Of a stretch of 64,000 bases of DNA, positions 1-13,029 are shown in pieces. Origin of the DNA: Castanea sativa (lineage: Eukaryota; Streptophyta; Magnoliopsida; Fagales; Fagaceae); assembly GCF_040712315.1 (NCBI RefSeq), contig NC_134013.1, positions 37,769,501-37,833,500 of the forward strand. Reading direction: 5' to 3'. The notes beneath the pieces were generated by a model, which was not told the DNA's origin, did no database searches, and saw only the letters and a program-made list of their open reading frames with translations. Positions within the stretch are counted from its first letter, which is position 1; each line of letters starts with the position of its first letter. A program made the translations under genes and the position numbers.

Positions 1-1586
1 CATCCCCAAAAGTGGAAGTATCATATACTAGGTTTTTACCTAATCCACAATTTGACAAATGTCTTAGGAACAAACTTTTGAAATCAATTTCAAAAAATGT
101 ATAGTAATACATAGAGTATATCTCCAAAAGAAATAAGGAAATGGAAATACTTATCATGTACTTTACTATTTCTAAAAGAGTCTCATTCCTCCTTTATGTA
201 TGCACTAACTTAAAGAAGTCATTGATATTATATTCCTTTACAATAAAGGAACCCTAGATCATATTATCCTCTAAATAGAATTCATAGATTGAAAATTTAA
301 CAAATAATGGTTCTAAAAGCCCATCTTTCACCAATCTTGAATACCATTTAGATTAATAAGATCTAGACATAAGTGCCAAAAACATACAATACCAAAGGAT
401 GAAAACTTTCTCTTTAAAAAGTAAAACATGTAAATCTCCATCTAGAAAACAATCATGGACAAAACTTAGCTTTACCAAAATGGAAACACTTTCCTTTTGG
501 TCATACTTTTGAGTCTAATTTCCTTTTGGCAACTACTAGGGCAAATAGCTTGCCCAACTGTTTGGTATTTTAATTCCTCTTCTTACCACCTTTTCCTTTC
601 GATCTTGGCTAAGAATTTGAATTAAATCATATTGATCCTAGCCTTAGCGTTTAGGATGTCTTCCGTTGTGTAGAACTCACTCATCAATTCAGATAATATA
701 AAAGAAATTTATTTTCAAAACAATCTGAATTGGTCAAATGATTCTAACATGGACTTATGGATCATATCCATATGAGATTAACATTTAATCTCTACATCCA
801 AGAATTCCAATTCATTTTAAAATGAAAATATTTTCATAAAATGATATAGAATTGGAACTACTTAAGCTTTTCTTGGCAGTCAATATGACTTATATTAAAT
901 ATCGTCTAGTAGCACGATATTTCATACCAAACATCTCATTTAGATTTAATACAAAGTCTAAGTCTAGTACTATCTCTTGCATCTCATGCTGTAGCACATT
1001 TGAGATAAAAGCCAATGTAACATATTAGCATTTCAATGGAGATTATGATCATATCATAAGCCATCTTCCATCAATGCATCATGCATAGAAAATTATGATA
1101 ATGCTGAATTGAAACATATATATGTACTTCAGCTCCTTAAGCACCATGTCCAAAATTATATCTTAATTAATGTGATTCAATAAAAAAAATAGTTAGAGAA
1201 CAAAAATTTATGGCAACTTCAATTCGAGACTATGAACATAATTACAGGGACATTATATTTTGCATCCATAACCATATAGTATAAAACCCGAAAAACATAC
1301 TATACTAGGTGCAACGACAACCTAATACCGCAATTAATATTCCTCAGCATAGAGTGAATACCAACCACTACGATCAGGCGAGAATTACTCTCATTACTAA
1401 TGCTATCATGGTAACTCTTACCAAACAAAATAATTTGCCGCTATTTCTTTGGCCTCTAAGTGATAATAGCAAGAACTCAGCATAGAGGATACTAACAAAC
1501 TTAGTCTAGTGTACACCATTGCCTAGAATCATGTGTAGCCACATTTCATCCCTTTAAACAGGCTTATTATGTAGTGTCATGACACA

Positions 1587-2045
1587 AAACACCCTCCGCA
1601 TGGAATGCAAAGCTCGAGGCTAAGACAAGGTGTTTGATCAAACTACTATAAACCAAGAAATTCAATCATGTAGTACCATGAAATAAATACTCTCCGCATG
1701 GAATGCTAAGCTCGAAGCAAAGACAAAGTATATATTTCACACTACTATGAACCAACAATGGAGGCCGTGAGATCCAACCCTTGTATCTCTCTCCCACTAG
1801 AAATTTTAAAACAAGTGGATTGTCCTAAAAACATTGTGATCTAATCACAAATTTAACCCTACACATCAAATGTGTTTAATTGTTTAAATTCGATGTGATG
1901 TTACTAAGTCACGTCACTTTAGTGTAACGAACATTCGCTTAATTACAAAGAAGTTTAACCTTGTAATCCGTGAAGTAAATACCCTCTGCATGGAATGCAA
2001 GACTCGAAGTCAAGACAAGGTATTTATTCACATTACAATAAACTT
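1587..2045. repeat. Three dispersed copies of a roughly 50-bp direct repeat
   Basis: The core 'CATGGAATGC' followed by 'CTCGA' and 'AGACAA' occurs at about 1600, 1700 and 1990. Each copy is preceded by a CCCTC(C/T)GC-like stretch and followed by AT-rich sequence. The copies differ by a few bases and are separated by about 100 and 290 bp. They lie in the untranslated leader of the decayed Copia element. Function unknown. Confidence 0.6.
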
Positions 2046-2945
2046 AATAAAATGGTTATTTAAGCACTCCCACTCATTATTTGGGTTTTTCTTAAATAAT
2101 TGTGATCCCATCACAACTAATAACCTTGCACTTGTTCAAGACTCTAATCTCATTAGAATCACTAACTAAAATGGAAGTCCTAAACTATTTAGGATTCCTT
2201 AAACACTAATGAATCAAAAATTAGTTATATAGAACTCTTTCCTTAATTTACTAAATAAAATATTCTAATCTCATTAGAAAATATATAACTTTTTAATTAG
2301 AATTTTAATCTTATTAAAACCCTCTAACTAAAAAAAATTAAGGACTTTTAATCATAAAACAATTTAGGACTAAGAGTTCTATTTAACTAGCATCTTTGAT
2401 CTCGGTAGGTCTTTTAGTTAGATAATGATTAATAAATATCATTAACTTTTAAGGACTATAAAATTAATCATATAGCCTTGCTTTTATTAAAGTTTTAACA
2501 CTTAGTCAAAAACAAGTGAAAATTCAAAATTCAGTGCCTTTGATCGGTCGAAAGGAATTCTTGATCGATCGAGACTCGCAAAACTGATTTTTTCAGAATT
2601 TTCAGGTAACCGTTTTTGACATCTTTATTGTTCTGCCATCAAAAAAACTTTTTGATTTTATCAACGAAGATTTACAGATCAAGAACCATAATAATGCTAG
2701 ACACGTGAAAAAATATAATCCTAATCTCATTAGGAATAAATTTCATTAAACTAGCATTAACTCATATAAATATATATATATATATATATAAAACGTAATA
2801 AAAATCCTTATTACATATAAAAATTCATATTATATTATATATAATATAATATACAAATTAATATATGTAATATATATTTATTACACTATATTTATATATA
2901 ATATTATATAATATAATATAATATAATATACCTATATATGTACTT

Positions 2946-2979
<34 letters not shown>

Positions 2980-3076
2980 TATGGCCCACGGTTGAATGCA
3001 TGGTGTGCAAATTCAAGATGGAATTCATGAAGTCTAGGATTCCATGTTTACACTAATATCTATTGGGTCCCACTTG

Positions 3077-3078
<2 letters not shown>

Positions 3079-3120
<42 letters not shown>
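3079..3120. repeat. (AT)21 microsatellite
   Basis: A perfect AT dinucleotide run. Other AT-rich tracts lie at about 2767-2790 and 2948-2972 in the same Copia leader. Confidence 0.95.
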
Positions 3121-3122
<2 letters not shown>

Positions 3123-3596
3123 ATTGATCTTTTCATAGCCATAAAACATGCAAGACAAAGAAAACTTTGAATAGTCAACCCACATTCAAACCATGCAAGC
3201 CATATAAACCAAGACTTGAAAGTTAAACCATGCAAAAACTTTTATTCCATGCAAGCCATGCACCAATTCCATGAATCTACGTCCAAGCCAAACGGTGCAA
3301 GACAAAACAAAGTTATTTGATTGGCATAACTTCCATCCAATAACTACCAACCCCATCCGTATGGAACATGTTGAATCACTTGGTAAATGACAATCAATGC
3401 AATCCGTGGCACATGAAGACAATTACCATCCCACTTGACAGTTATTCTTCGTGTTCAAAAAAAAAAAAAAACTGTATCCTTGTAAAGATTCTCTGCATTA
3501 TACCCAAATGATGCAGAAAATTGAAAGACAAAGATAACGGTTTTCTTAAATTCTAAAATTCAATTACACGCTATACAAGCATGATATGAAAACCTG

Positions 3597-3608
3597 GCTC
3601 TGATACCA
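3597..3608 (-). promoter_or_regulatory. Primer-binding site, initiator tRNA-Met type (copy 1)
   Basis: The minus strand reads TGGTATCAGAGC. This matches the initiator-methionine tRNA 3' end used by most plant Copia elements. It starts two bases from the LTR end at 3611, as expected for a minus-strand element. Confidence 0.85.
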
Positions 3609-3610
3609 AT

Positions 3611-4975
3611 TGAAGGAAAAATTCTGGTTTTGCATCTCATGCAAAACCCACAGCGGAAGCAACAAACAAGATCTATTTCATTCATGATTGATAACATGCA
3701 CTATGTAAATTTCAGAATTTAAGAACAAGATAGCGTACCTTGGTGTGGGGAAATTCAAAACAAATATTAGAAGCACTTGGGAACACTTTTAATCTTCACT
3801 CCAATTCCACTTTATGCCCAAGATGTGTGGTCTCTCAATCAGTTTTCAAAGGGAGAATGAAAGTATGTCTCACACTCTCTCACACACCGTTTCTTATTTT
3901 TTACTAATAAAAATTCTGTATATTTTTCCCTTTATAAGTAACTGATTATCTAATTGGGCTGGCCTATTAGGCCTTTCCAATTGAGCTTTAGTGTGTGGCT
4001 TGGAGTGGGACCAAAAGGGACCAATAAGACACTAACTCCAATGGGCCTTGGGCTTTTCTCTCAACTCTTGACAAGCCCAAAATTACTATTAATTATATTT
4101 AATACCACTATATAAATATAATTGCACTCTAGACCTTATTAATAAATTATATCCCAAGACTTTATTATGCATGCAACCCCTTCATTAAAATATTCGTAGT
4201 AATCCAAAGTCATGAATATAGACTGCTACTTTGAAGATTACTACATCTTAATCCTTGAGTACCCGGTTTAATCCTTTATGTTATTCGTCATATATTTATG
4301 AAATTCAATTTCATAAATATATACTTTAGTAACTCCTTACTAAAGTGGTTGGGCCCAACACTCTGAATAACTAAATCTATTAAACTTATCTCAAGGGAAT
4401 ATTTTGTATCTCCATTAAGAGACTATGAATTCCATCTTGAGAATATATGTTCCATCAACACTAAATGCGGATGCCCAACATACTGAGGTTTTGACCGTAA
4501 CTAATAGATCTCACTCCTGATATATCAAAGCAACATACATCTCATGATCATGTCCATTATTCTCTCAGGATTTAGAGTTGATGTATATAGAAGTCGTGAG
4601 ATTTATTATTCATTTGACAGTCGTTAGGAGAATAATAAATCTCACAGCGGTCCAGTTCAATATGTCTTAACTCTTAAAACATATTAACATACCAACTAAA
4701 AGTCTCCACTTCCATGATCAAGACAAATCATCTTAGTTGATATGTTATAGTCTTTGCAGATGAAACGCCCAATTTCATCACCGACTACGAATTAAACTTC
4801 TGAGTTTACAAAGAACTTGTGATTTATATCTTCTGTGACTTTTAACATAAATCACATACAATGCATCTCATGGACTATGATAATGTCTTAGTTCATTTAT
4901 AGATAGTCTCATATAATTAAACAATTTAATTATTAAATACATGCCAATAAATTGGGTTTTAGGGCATAAACCCCA
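3611..4975 (-). repeat. Copia LTR, copy 1 (1,365 bp)
   Basis: Begins TGAAGG and ends ACCCCA on the plus strand, giving TG...CA termini. It is nearly identical along its whole length to the LTR at 5474-6847. A primer-binding site abuts its left end, so the element it primes lies to the left on the minus strand. The few substitutions between the copies suggest they are fairly young relative to the decayed gag-pol. Confidence 0.88.
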
Positions 4976-5473
4976 TTATATATTATATTATATATATAAC
5001 TATTGTACTTTTAGATGGTAGTATCTTACATACACGGATTCTATATTTCTCCATGGCATAAAGGACAAAAGATGCATATATGATAGAAGCCATGCATTGA
5101 ATGCCAAAAGACAAAGTCACGTACAAGGCAAAACTAACATGCGGATTCAAAAGCCATGCATACGTACCAATTGGAAGTTAATATGCGGATTCAATACATG
5201 CAATCCGTATCAATTGGAAGTTTATATATTCAAAACCGCTATTTTGAATCACATGTTAAAAGACAATCAATGCAATCTGTGGGACAAGAAGACAATTACC
5301 ATCCCACTTGAAAGTTATTCTTTTTATTCAAAAACTATATCCTTGCAAAGATTTTCTTCATTATATTCAAATGATGCAGAAAATTGAAAGACAAAGATAA
5401 CGGTTTTCTTAAATTCTAAAATTCAATCACACGCTATACAATCATGATATGAAAACCTGGCTCTGATACCAAT
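4976..5473 (-). mobile_element. Short internal segment between the tandem LTRs
   Basis: About 500 bp with no coding potential. Its right half (about 5265-5473) matches the leader left of the first LTR (about 3395-3610) with small differences, including the same primer-binding site. The left half shares only patches, such as CATGCAATCCGTA-like words. It is therefore a second copy of the 5' leader, not a gag-pol region. The array reads leader-LTR-leader-LTR. Confidence 0.75.
5460..5471 (-). promoter_or_regulatory. Primer-binding site, initiator tRNA-Met type (copy 2)
   Basis: The same TGGTATCAGAGC on the minus strand, two bases from the LTR that begins at 5474. Confidence 0.85.
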
Positions 5474-6847
5474 TGAAGGAAAAATTCTGGTTTTGTATCT
5501 CATGCAAAACCCACAGCGGAAGCAACAAACAATGATATATTTCATTCATGATTGATAACATGCACTATGTAAATTTCAGAATTTAAGAACAAGATAGCGT
5601 ACCTTGGTGTGGAGAAATTCAAAACAAATATTAGAAGCACTTGGGAACACTGTTAATCTTCACTCCAATTCCACTTTATGCCCAAGATGTGTGGTCTCTC
5701 AATCAGTTTTCAAAGGGAGAATGAAAGTGTGTCTCACACTCTCTCACACACCCTTTCTTTTTTTTTCTAATCTCTCCTAATAAAAATTCTGTATGTTTCT
5801 CTCTTTATAACTAACTGATTATCTAATTGGGCTAGCCTATTGGGTCTTTCCAATTGGGCTTTAGTGTGTGGCTTGGAGTGGGACCAAAGGGACCAACAAA
5901 ACACTAGCTCCAATGGGCCTTAGGCTTTTCTATCAACTCTTGACAAGTCCAAAGTTACCATTAATTATATTTAATACCACTATATAAATATAATTGCACT
6001 CTAGGCCTTATTAATAAATTATATCCCAAGACTTTATTATGCATACAACCCCTTCATTAAAATATTCGTAGTAATCCAAAGTCATGAATATAGACTGCCA
6101 CTTTGAAGATTACTACATCTTAATCCTTGAGTACCCGGTTTAATCATTTATGTTATTCGTCATATATTTATGAAATCCAATTTCATAAATATATACTTTA
6201 GTAACTCCTTACTAAAGTGGTTGGGCCCAACACTCTGAATAACTAAATCCATTAAACTTATCTCAAGGGAATATTTTGTATCTCCATTAAGAGACTATGA
6301 ATTCCATCTTGAGAATATATGTTCCATCAACACTAAATGCGGATGCCCAACATACTGAGGTTTTGACCGTAACTAATAGATCTCACTCCTGATATATCAA
6401 AGCAACCTACATCTCATGATCAGGTACATTATTCTCTCAGGATTTAGAGTTGATATAAATAGAAGTCGTGAGATTTATTATTCATTTGACAGTCGTTAGG
6501 AGAATAATAAATCTCACAGCGGTCCAGTTCAATATGTCTTAACTCTTAAAACATATCAACATACCAACTAGAAGTCTCCACTTCCATGATCAAGACAAAT
6601 CATCTTAGTTGATATGTTATAGTCTTCGCAGATGAAACGCCCAATTTCATCACCGACTACGAACTAAACTTCTGAGTTTACAAAGAACTTGTGATTTATA
6701 TCTTCTGTGACTTTTCACATAAATCACATACAATGCATCTCATGGACTATGATAATGTCTTAGTTCATTTATAGATAGTCTCATATAATTAAACAATTTA
6801 ATTATTAAATACATGCCAATAAATTGGGTTTTAGGGCATAAACCCCA
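5474..6847 (-). repeat. Copia LTR, copy 2 (1,374 bp)
   Basis: TGAAGG...ACCCCA termini and near-identity to 3611-4975. Its right end abuts the plus-strand Copia pol remnant at 6848, so the minus-strand element inserted into that older Copia. A target-site duplication cannot be tested because the other end of the element is outside the window. Confidence 0.88.
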
Positions 6848-9573
6848 ACAAAGTGCATAATGGACTCTACTTGCTGCAAAGATCAGATTGCATCAGTCCC
6901 AATTCCTTGACAGACCATCTCAATAAGCACAAGTCTATTAATTCCTTTTTTGTTGTCAATTAAGTTTATATTATGTCCAAAGTTTGGCATTTTAGGCTAG
7001 GTCATCCCTCGATGAATAAGATGTTGTCTTTGCAAGACACACTTTCTGTTGATTTTAAATCTTGTACTAATATTTTCCATATTTGTCCTTTGGCAAACAA
7101 AAAATATTACATTTTCCATTCAATAATAATTTTTGTTCTTCTCCTTTTGATCTTGTGCATGTTGATATATGGGGATCATATTTTATTCCAACACATGAAA
7201 GCTTTAAATATTTCTTGTCCATTGTTGATGATGCTATAAGAGTCACTTGGGTTTATTTGCTTAAAGCCAAATCTGATGTTAGAAATCTTATTGTTTCTTT
7301 TCATAAAATGATTCATGTTCAATTTAAGACTAATATCAAGTCTATTAGATTAGAAAATGGACAAGAATTTTCCATGGTTGATTTTTACAATGCTCATGGC
7401 ATTATTCACCAAAAGAGTTGTGTTTACACTCCACAATAAAACTCTGTTGTGGAAAGGAAACATCAACATCTTTTGTCTATTCCTAGAGCATTGTAACTTC
7501 AATCTAATGTGCGTTTATGCTATCAGGGGGACTGTGTTCTTGCTGCAGCACACATTATCAATAGACTGCCCTCTCCAATTTTGCAAAACAAAACTCCTTT
7601 TGAGCTTTTGTTCAATCTCAAACCTTCCTATACTCATTTAAGAGTGTTTGGCTGCTTGTGTTATGCCTCTACCATTCTTGTTCATTGGGATAAGTTCTAA
7701 CCTAGAGCTCAAGCTTGTGTGCTGTTAGCTATCCTTTTGCCACCAAAGGGTATAAACTTCTTAACCTTGGTTCTAGGAAATTCTTCATTTCAAGGGATGT
7801 TGTATTTCAAGAACATATTTTTCCTTTTATTTCTCATAAACCTGTTTCTTCCTCAACTCCTTCCAAAGTTTTTCATTCTTTTGTTCCTAATTATACTTCT
7901 ACTCTTACCTTTCCTTTTCTTGATTCATCTGTCTATCATGATAGTTTCTTTCATGATCAACATTTTGCTCCTGACTTAGATTCAAACTCAGATGATGATC
8001 TTGCTTCTCCATCACAGTCTGTCTCAGTACAAGATGACCAACATGCTGAACATTCTATTTCAGCAGCACCTATTTCAGTTCCTGGAGTTTCCTTTGATGT
8101 ATCATTTACTACACAACCTAATTCCCAGGTTGATACTCAGCTTGTTGCCCAGCCTGCTGTACAGCTTGATGATCAACCTGCTCCACAGGCTCTTCCACCT
8201 GTTCTTAGAAGGTTTGCTAGGGTGTCCCACAAGCCTTCTTATTTGTAATCTCATCATTGTAACCAAGTAATTGGTCCCTTTCTGCATTAACTGCTCCACT
8301 TCCTAAGATAGGTACTACTCATCCCATTGAAACTTTTCTTTCATATTTTCACCTTTCTCCCACCCTTAAGCATTTCTGCAATTCCATTTCTTCTATTGTG
8401 GAACCTACTTCCTATGCCCAAGTTGTTCAGGACCCTAGGCTGAGGTTGTTGCCTTGGAGGCTAATAACACCTGGACCCTTACTTCTTTACTTGCTCATAA
8501 GAAGTCTTTAAGATCAAGCATAAGTCAGATGGTTCTATTGAAAGATTTAAGGCCAGACTTGTGGCAAAGGGTTTCACCCAAAAGGAGGACTTGGATTATA
8601 CAGACACATTTTTACCAGTGGCCAAAATGGTTTTTGTCAAGACCTTGCTTGCAGTGGCTACTGTGAAAGGTTGACATCTTTCCCAATTTGATGTGAACAA
8701 TGCCTTCCTCCATGCTGATCTTGAGGAAGAGGTTTATATGGTTTTGTCACCTGGTTTTCACAGCAAGGGGGGCGCTGTTTGCAAGCTTAACAAGTCCTTG
8801 TATGGTTTGAAGCAAGCATCTCGTCAATGGTTTTCCAAATTTTCCCAAGCTTTGATTCAATTGGGCTTTCATTAATCCAAGGCAGATTACTCATTGTTTA
8901 TAAAGAATACCTTTGAAGCTTTTATGGCATTACTTGTGTATGTTGATGATGTTCTTATAGCTAGTGATAATGTACAAGCAGTGGCAAATCTTAAAGTATT
9001 GCTAGAGGCAATTCAAGCTTAAAGATTTGAAGTTCTTCTTAGGCTTGGAGGTAGCAAGATCTAAAGAAGGAATAAATTTGTGCCAAAGAAAGTAAGCTCT
9101 TGAACTTTTGGATGGTGTAGGTATGCTAGGTTGCAAACCAGCCAAGACATTATGGACCAAAACCTAAAGTTAAGCAAGTATGAAGGAAAAGAATTAAATA
9201 ATCCTGGTTCATATAGAAGACTGATAGGAAGGTTGCTTTACTTGACTATCACAAGACCAAATATCACTTTTGTTGTTCATAGGTTAAGTCAATTCATGGC
9301 TAAACCTAGATTACCACATTTACAAGCTGCTAATAGGATTTTGCAGTATATTAAAGGTGCTCTTGGTCAGGGTTTGATGTTCTCAAGTCAATTTGAGCTG
9401 CATATCAAGGCCTTTGCTGATGCAAGTTGGGCAGAATGCCCTGACACTCGAAGATCAACCACAGGGTATTGTATTTTCCTTGGAGAATCCTTGATTTCCT
9501 TGAAGTCTAAGAAACAAAAAACTGTTTCCAAATCTCCAACAAAGTTAGAATATAAGGGCATGGTTGTAGCAGT
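6848..9573 (+). pseudogene. Copia pol remnant, part 1: pre-integrase, integrase, reverse transcriptase, RNase H N-terminal part
   Basis: Pieces in several frames give the Copia order. GAG-pre-integrase is at 6973-7100 (WHFRLGHPS). The integrase core is at about 7090-7440, with its first acidic residue in VHVDIWG and RLENGQEF where the second acidic position is expected. The region after the core is at 7509-8248, including FGCLCYA. Reverse transcriptase is at about 8450-9020, with [30 protein letters not shown] and the catalytic YVDD at about 8939-8950. RNase H begins in 9131-9573. Frameshifts or stops lie near 7100, 7437, 7700, 8250-8520, 8668, 8874 and 9020. The gag and protease side is cut off by the minus-strand LTR at 6847. 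The reading resumes at 13035 after the solo LTR. Confidence 0.88.
9569..9573. repeat. Target-site duplication, left copy (GCAGT)
   Basis: GCAGT immediately precedes the TGTCGAC start of the solo LTR. The right partner is GTAGT at 13030-13034, one base different. Removing the LTR and one copy restores the spacing expected in Copia RNase H. Confidence 0.65.
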
Positions 9574-12500
9574 TGTCGACGCCTCGTGGCTGCTCGACCA
9601 CTCATTACGACGACGCTTGCGCGCTGTGTGCATATCTTGGTGCAAGAAAATATGAAGGTGTGCCATACCTCGAGTGTGTGATTGGAATATGAGTCGATTT
9701 TATGGAAATTACCAAGGATAAGTGAAGTCGCCACCAATCATTGGGTTTTTCTACATATGATTAGCACCTGACTCTATTTGATTTTATTACTGATCATAGG
9801 CTAAAAAGGGGGCATTTTTCCTAAACTAATGTGGATGGGCAAAAAAATCTTGATTATTAAGTTTGGAAGTTTGGTTACGAGTAAGGAAGGTGTTAGGCAT
9901 CCCACAACGCCTGTCCGTATGCAGTCCTTTATTTTGGTAAAATCATAATTTAAGGACATTGGCAGTTGAAAACAAGCTATTGACATTAGCTTTCAAGGCT
10001 TTAAATGTGTTAGGCTTTAAGGTTTGGTTTCAGAATGGGTGTGGTCTCGATCGATGCTTTCCAAGTTTTTTTGGAGTTGATGCCAAATTTCCATGGCAAA
10101 AATCCGACAACATTTCGCCTTATTTTCGTGGCGGAAATCCAGCAGGGCTTTGCCTTAAATGCGTGATAGCACACAAAATGCTATTTTTACCAAGCTTTCA
10201 ACGTGAGAATATGGCAATGGGGATGCCCCATTTTCACAGCGAAAATCCAGTAGAGTTTCAAGTTTGGTGCGCTATAACACACCGGCAATGTTTTGCGTCA
10301 GTGTATACGATGCGTATCGACATGGTCAAAGTGTGACAAGTTGAAACCCTTCAAAGCATCAAGCATGTTGATGCGTGTCGCATACATGGGAAAACCAATG
10401 TCACTTGGTGACATGGATCAAGGCCATCACACCGTGATGATCGTGCACACAATATAGCATGAATATGCACCTATGACAATTGCCTTGAGCACATACCCAC
10501 ACTACAAGGTCAAGAGCTCTCTCATGACTAGAGTGGGTCACTCATGTAGCTATGAGAGTCCATCATACAAAGTGCATAATCACCCACACATGTGCAGGCA
10601 TATATATATATATACACACATACATACATACAACATGCACAATGCAACCACACAGAGCGGGAAAGTAGATTAGACATTGCCAACGTTCCAAGGATATGGC
10701 CCAACAAGGTACATGAAATGTAAAACAGACATTACCATATCCAGGGAATGTGGCCCAAGCAAGAAGCAGGAAAAGTAAAAGGTTACAAGGAGAAGGGGAA
10801 CCCTAATACATGCTCTAGAGAAGAGGCTTAGAGAGAGAGAAAGAGAAAATCACTATAGAGGGGCTAGGCCCCCTAATCTACTAAACACTACCCTTTGTGG
10901 GCTTGCATCATTGCCCTTTTTGCTTGTGCCTAGGAGGCCGCACCCTTGCTCCAAGTGTCTTCGCTCCATGTGTGTACATGCTAAGACTGAAGAAACAAGC
11001 CAGTTGACAAGCAAAGAAACAAATGGTAGGAAAGGCATGCTAAAGAAAATCTAGGAAAAATGCCAAATGAGGGCAAACAAACATGTGAAGCACACGAAGA
11101 AGCAAACGAACATGTTATAAAACAAAGGAGGGTGTCCTAGGAGGACAAATTTAGGTTTGGATCGAGTGTCCATAGTTCCATTGGATTGGAGTATGGACGA
11201 CACACATACTAATCCATGAACATGTAGGTAGTATGCAAGAGATGCCAAGAAGTAAAGAAAGCTAAATGGGTGGCACAAAGCAAGCAAGGCAAGCATAACA
11301 ATATCGCACGGAGCGAAGAAAGATGTATATCAAGCACACCAACACCACGGAGGTGTATCTCACAAGTGGTTACATCCAAACAAAACCTAGGAGGGATAGA
11401 TGTAACCACACAAGCACAAGCCCACGGAGGGCACAAAGCATGGCAAAGCCTAGATCTAGAGAGGCTAACATGGGGATAAAGCATAGAAGCAAGCAAGCAA
11501 ACATAGAAATACAAAGGAAATGATCTAAACCCTTTGATGTAGGCCTAGGTGTGCGGATGTAGGCATAGACCACATGATCTAGATATACCCCCACCAATAA
11601 GGGCTAAATGCAAGAAAGAGAGATTTCAAGGGACAAAAAGGGCTAAAGTAGCACATGACATAGCAACCAACATAGATCTGAGCACACAAGCATGACACGA
11701 AGCACATAAACACATAGATCTAGGCATAGAGACATAGATGATAGATGATCTATGTCTCTATGCCTAAATATGATCTATGATAGATCTAAGCACTAGCATG
11801 TAGATCTAGGCAAAAACATGGCAAAGAACATATAAACATGTAGATCTAAGCATAAATATGGCAGGGAGCCTAAAAACATGTGGATCTTAGCACAAACATT
11901 AAATTTAGACATATCCTAGCCCAAGAAGGATAGGCCAACAACATCAAAGCGATAAATCATGGCAAAAAGCAAGTAGACATGCTAGGAAAGCTATAAAACA
12001 TGCTAGAAAGCCGAATAAAGCAAGCAAAATAACTATGGAAAGCAATAAAGCATATTATAAAGCAAGATAAAGAAAAAGGGTGTAGATAGTAGTTTAAAAG
12101 GCTACATCTACACCCTTTAAGCCTCAAAATCAAGGTTCTAAGACCAAGAAGAGGAAGAAGGGTTGAAGAACACTACCTCTTGATTTGTAGAAAAATGGAA
12201 GATCCAAGGTTTTTAGGTGTTTTTGGGAGGGAAATGTAGAGGAAAGAAAGAGAAAACTGCTCAGAAAAGATGTCCAAAGACCCCAAAATTCATCCCCATC
12301 AAAATCTGATCTAGAAGAGGCCGTTTTGGAAGAAAAAAGTGCTTGGTGGCCCTTGTATGTGCGCCGGGCTGATGTCAGCAATTTCATCATTTTCTAGGTT
12401 TTTAGTTCTGACTTTGATTGCATATTTGAAGGCCTTCATAGACTCTGATTAATTTGATCTTGGTGTCCTTAGAAAGCTCTAGATGTTTGGTTTCTAGAAC

Positions 12501-13029
12501 ACTAAAGAAATTACAATTCCAACGGTTGGATCAAAAGTTTTGACCTTAGGAAGTGTGCTGATGCGCTCCACACGGTTTTTGAGAGATATCTCAACTGTTT
12601 TAACTTCGATTTCGAACCATGAGCTGTTTTTGGAAAGGGAATTTGATGATCTTTGCAATGAAACTGGTTTCAATCTGTTCGGATGGTTGGATCAAAATTT
12701 GGGGCTCTTAGGAGTCAACTCCGAGTCAAACTTGGTCAACATTGGTCAAAGTTGACAAAAATCTCCGAGTGGCTCCAATTTGATGTAAAAACATGAAAAA
12801 TATTTTTTTGGGAGGATTTTGACCTCGTTGAACTCTCGGTTAACTCAGGGTTGACCAGAGGCATTTTGGTCAATTTGACCGGAAAAGACACTTTGAGTGC
12901 TCCAATGCCTGAACTGGTTGCGCCACGACAATCTAAATGGTTTTTTGGGCCCTAGAAGAATAGTTAATATTTTTGGAATTTTCGGGGTCCGACATGCAAA
13001 TCGAGGGCAGACAAAATGCAGTATCTATG
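9574..13029 (+). mobile_element. Solo LTR of Tat/Ogre-type Gypsy retrotransposon (3,456 bp), nested in Copia RNase H
   Basis: It begins TGTCGACGCC. Two word patterns typical of Tat/Ogre LTRs follow: AGTCGCCACCAAT near 9726 and GGAAGGTGTTAGGCAT near 9885. The end near 13029 reads GTATCTATG, which looks like a decayed GTGTCTACA terminus. No gag or pol is present inside; the short reading frames within look spurious. The middle (about 11,600-12,060) repeats words such as 'TAGATCTA' and 'CATGGCAA'. The Copia frame stops at 9573 and resumes at 13035 with RNase H sequence that fits the left part, so this is a single insertion. The family name comes from remembered signature words, not an alignment. 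Confidence 0.7.

Larger units (their letters stand above)
1..3610 (-). mobile_element. Decayed Copia internal region (gag, protease edge, pre-integrase), runs off the left edge
   Basis: No long reading frame survives. The minus strand still shows scattered Copia gag-pol similarity. Near 300-365 a stretch reads like the GAG-pre-integrase motif (a LWHL..L.LINLNGIQ-like string). Near 560-620 there is a lysine/glycine-rich stretch like the end of gag. Near 640-690 a string TTEDILNAKARIN recalls Copia gag. The reading order towards lower coordinates fits an element whose 5' end is at the right, next to the primer-binding site at 3597-3608. The roughly 2.5 kb between gag and the LTR holds AT-rich leader sequence and short direct repeats. 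Reverse transcriptase and RNase H would lie left of the window. The Copia assignment rests on motif recall and the primer site, so it is moderately secure. Confidence 0.6.

Noticed and set aside
3053..3422. Two minus-strand frames of 60 and 78 codons near the AT microsatellite
   Set aside because: They overlap the microsatellite and the Copia leader and have no protein-like features.
10900..11600. Several overlapping 60-100 codon frames on both strands
   Set aside because: They lie in the solo LTR, have low-complexity composition and overlap in all frames. None resembles a protein.
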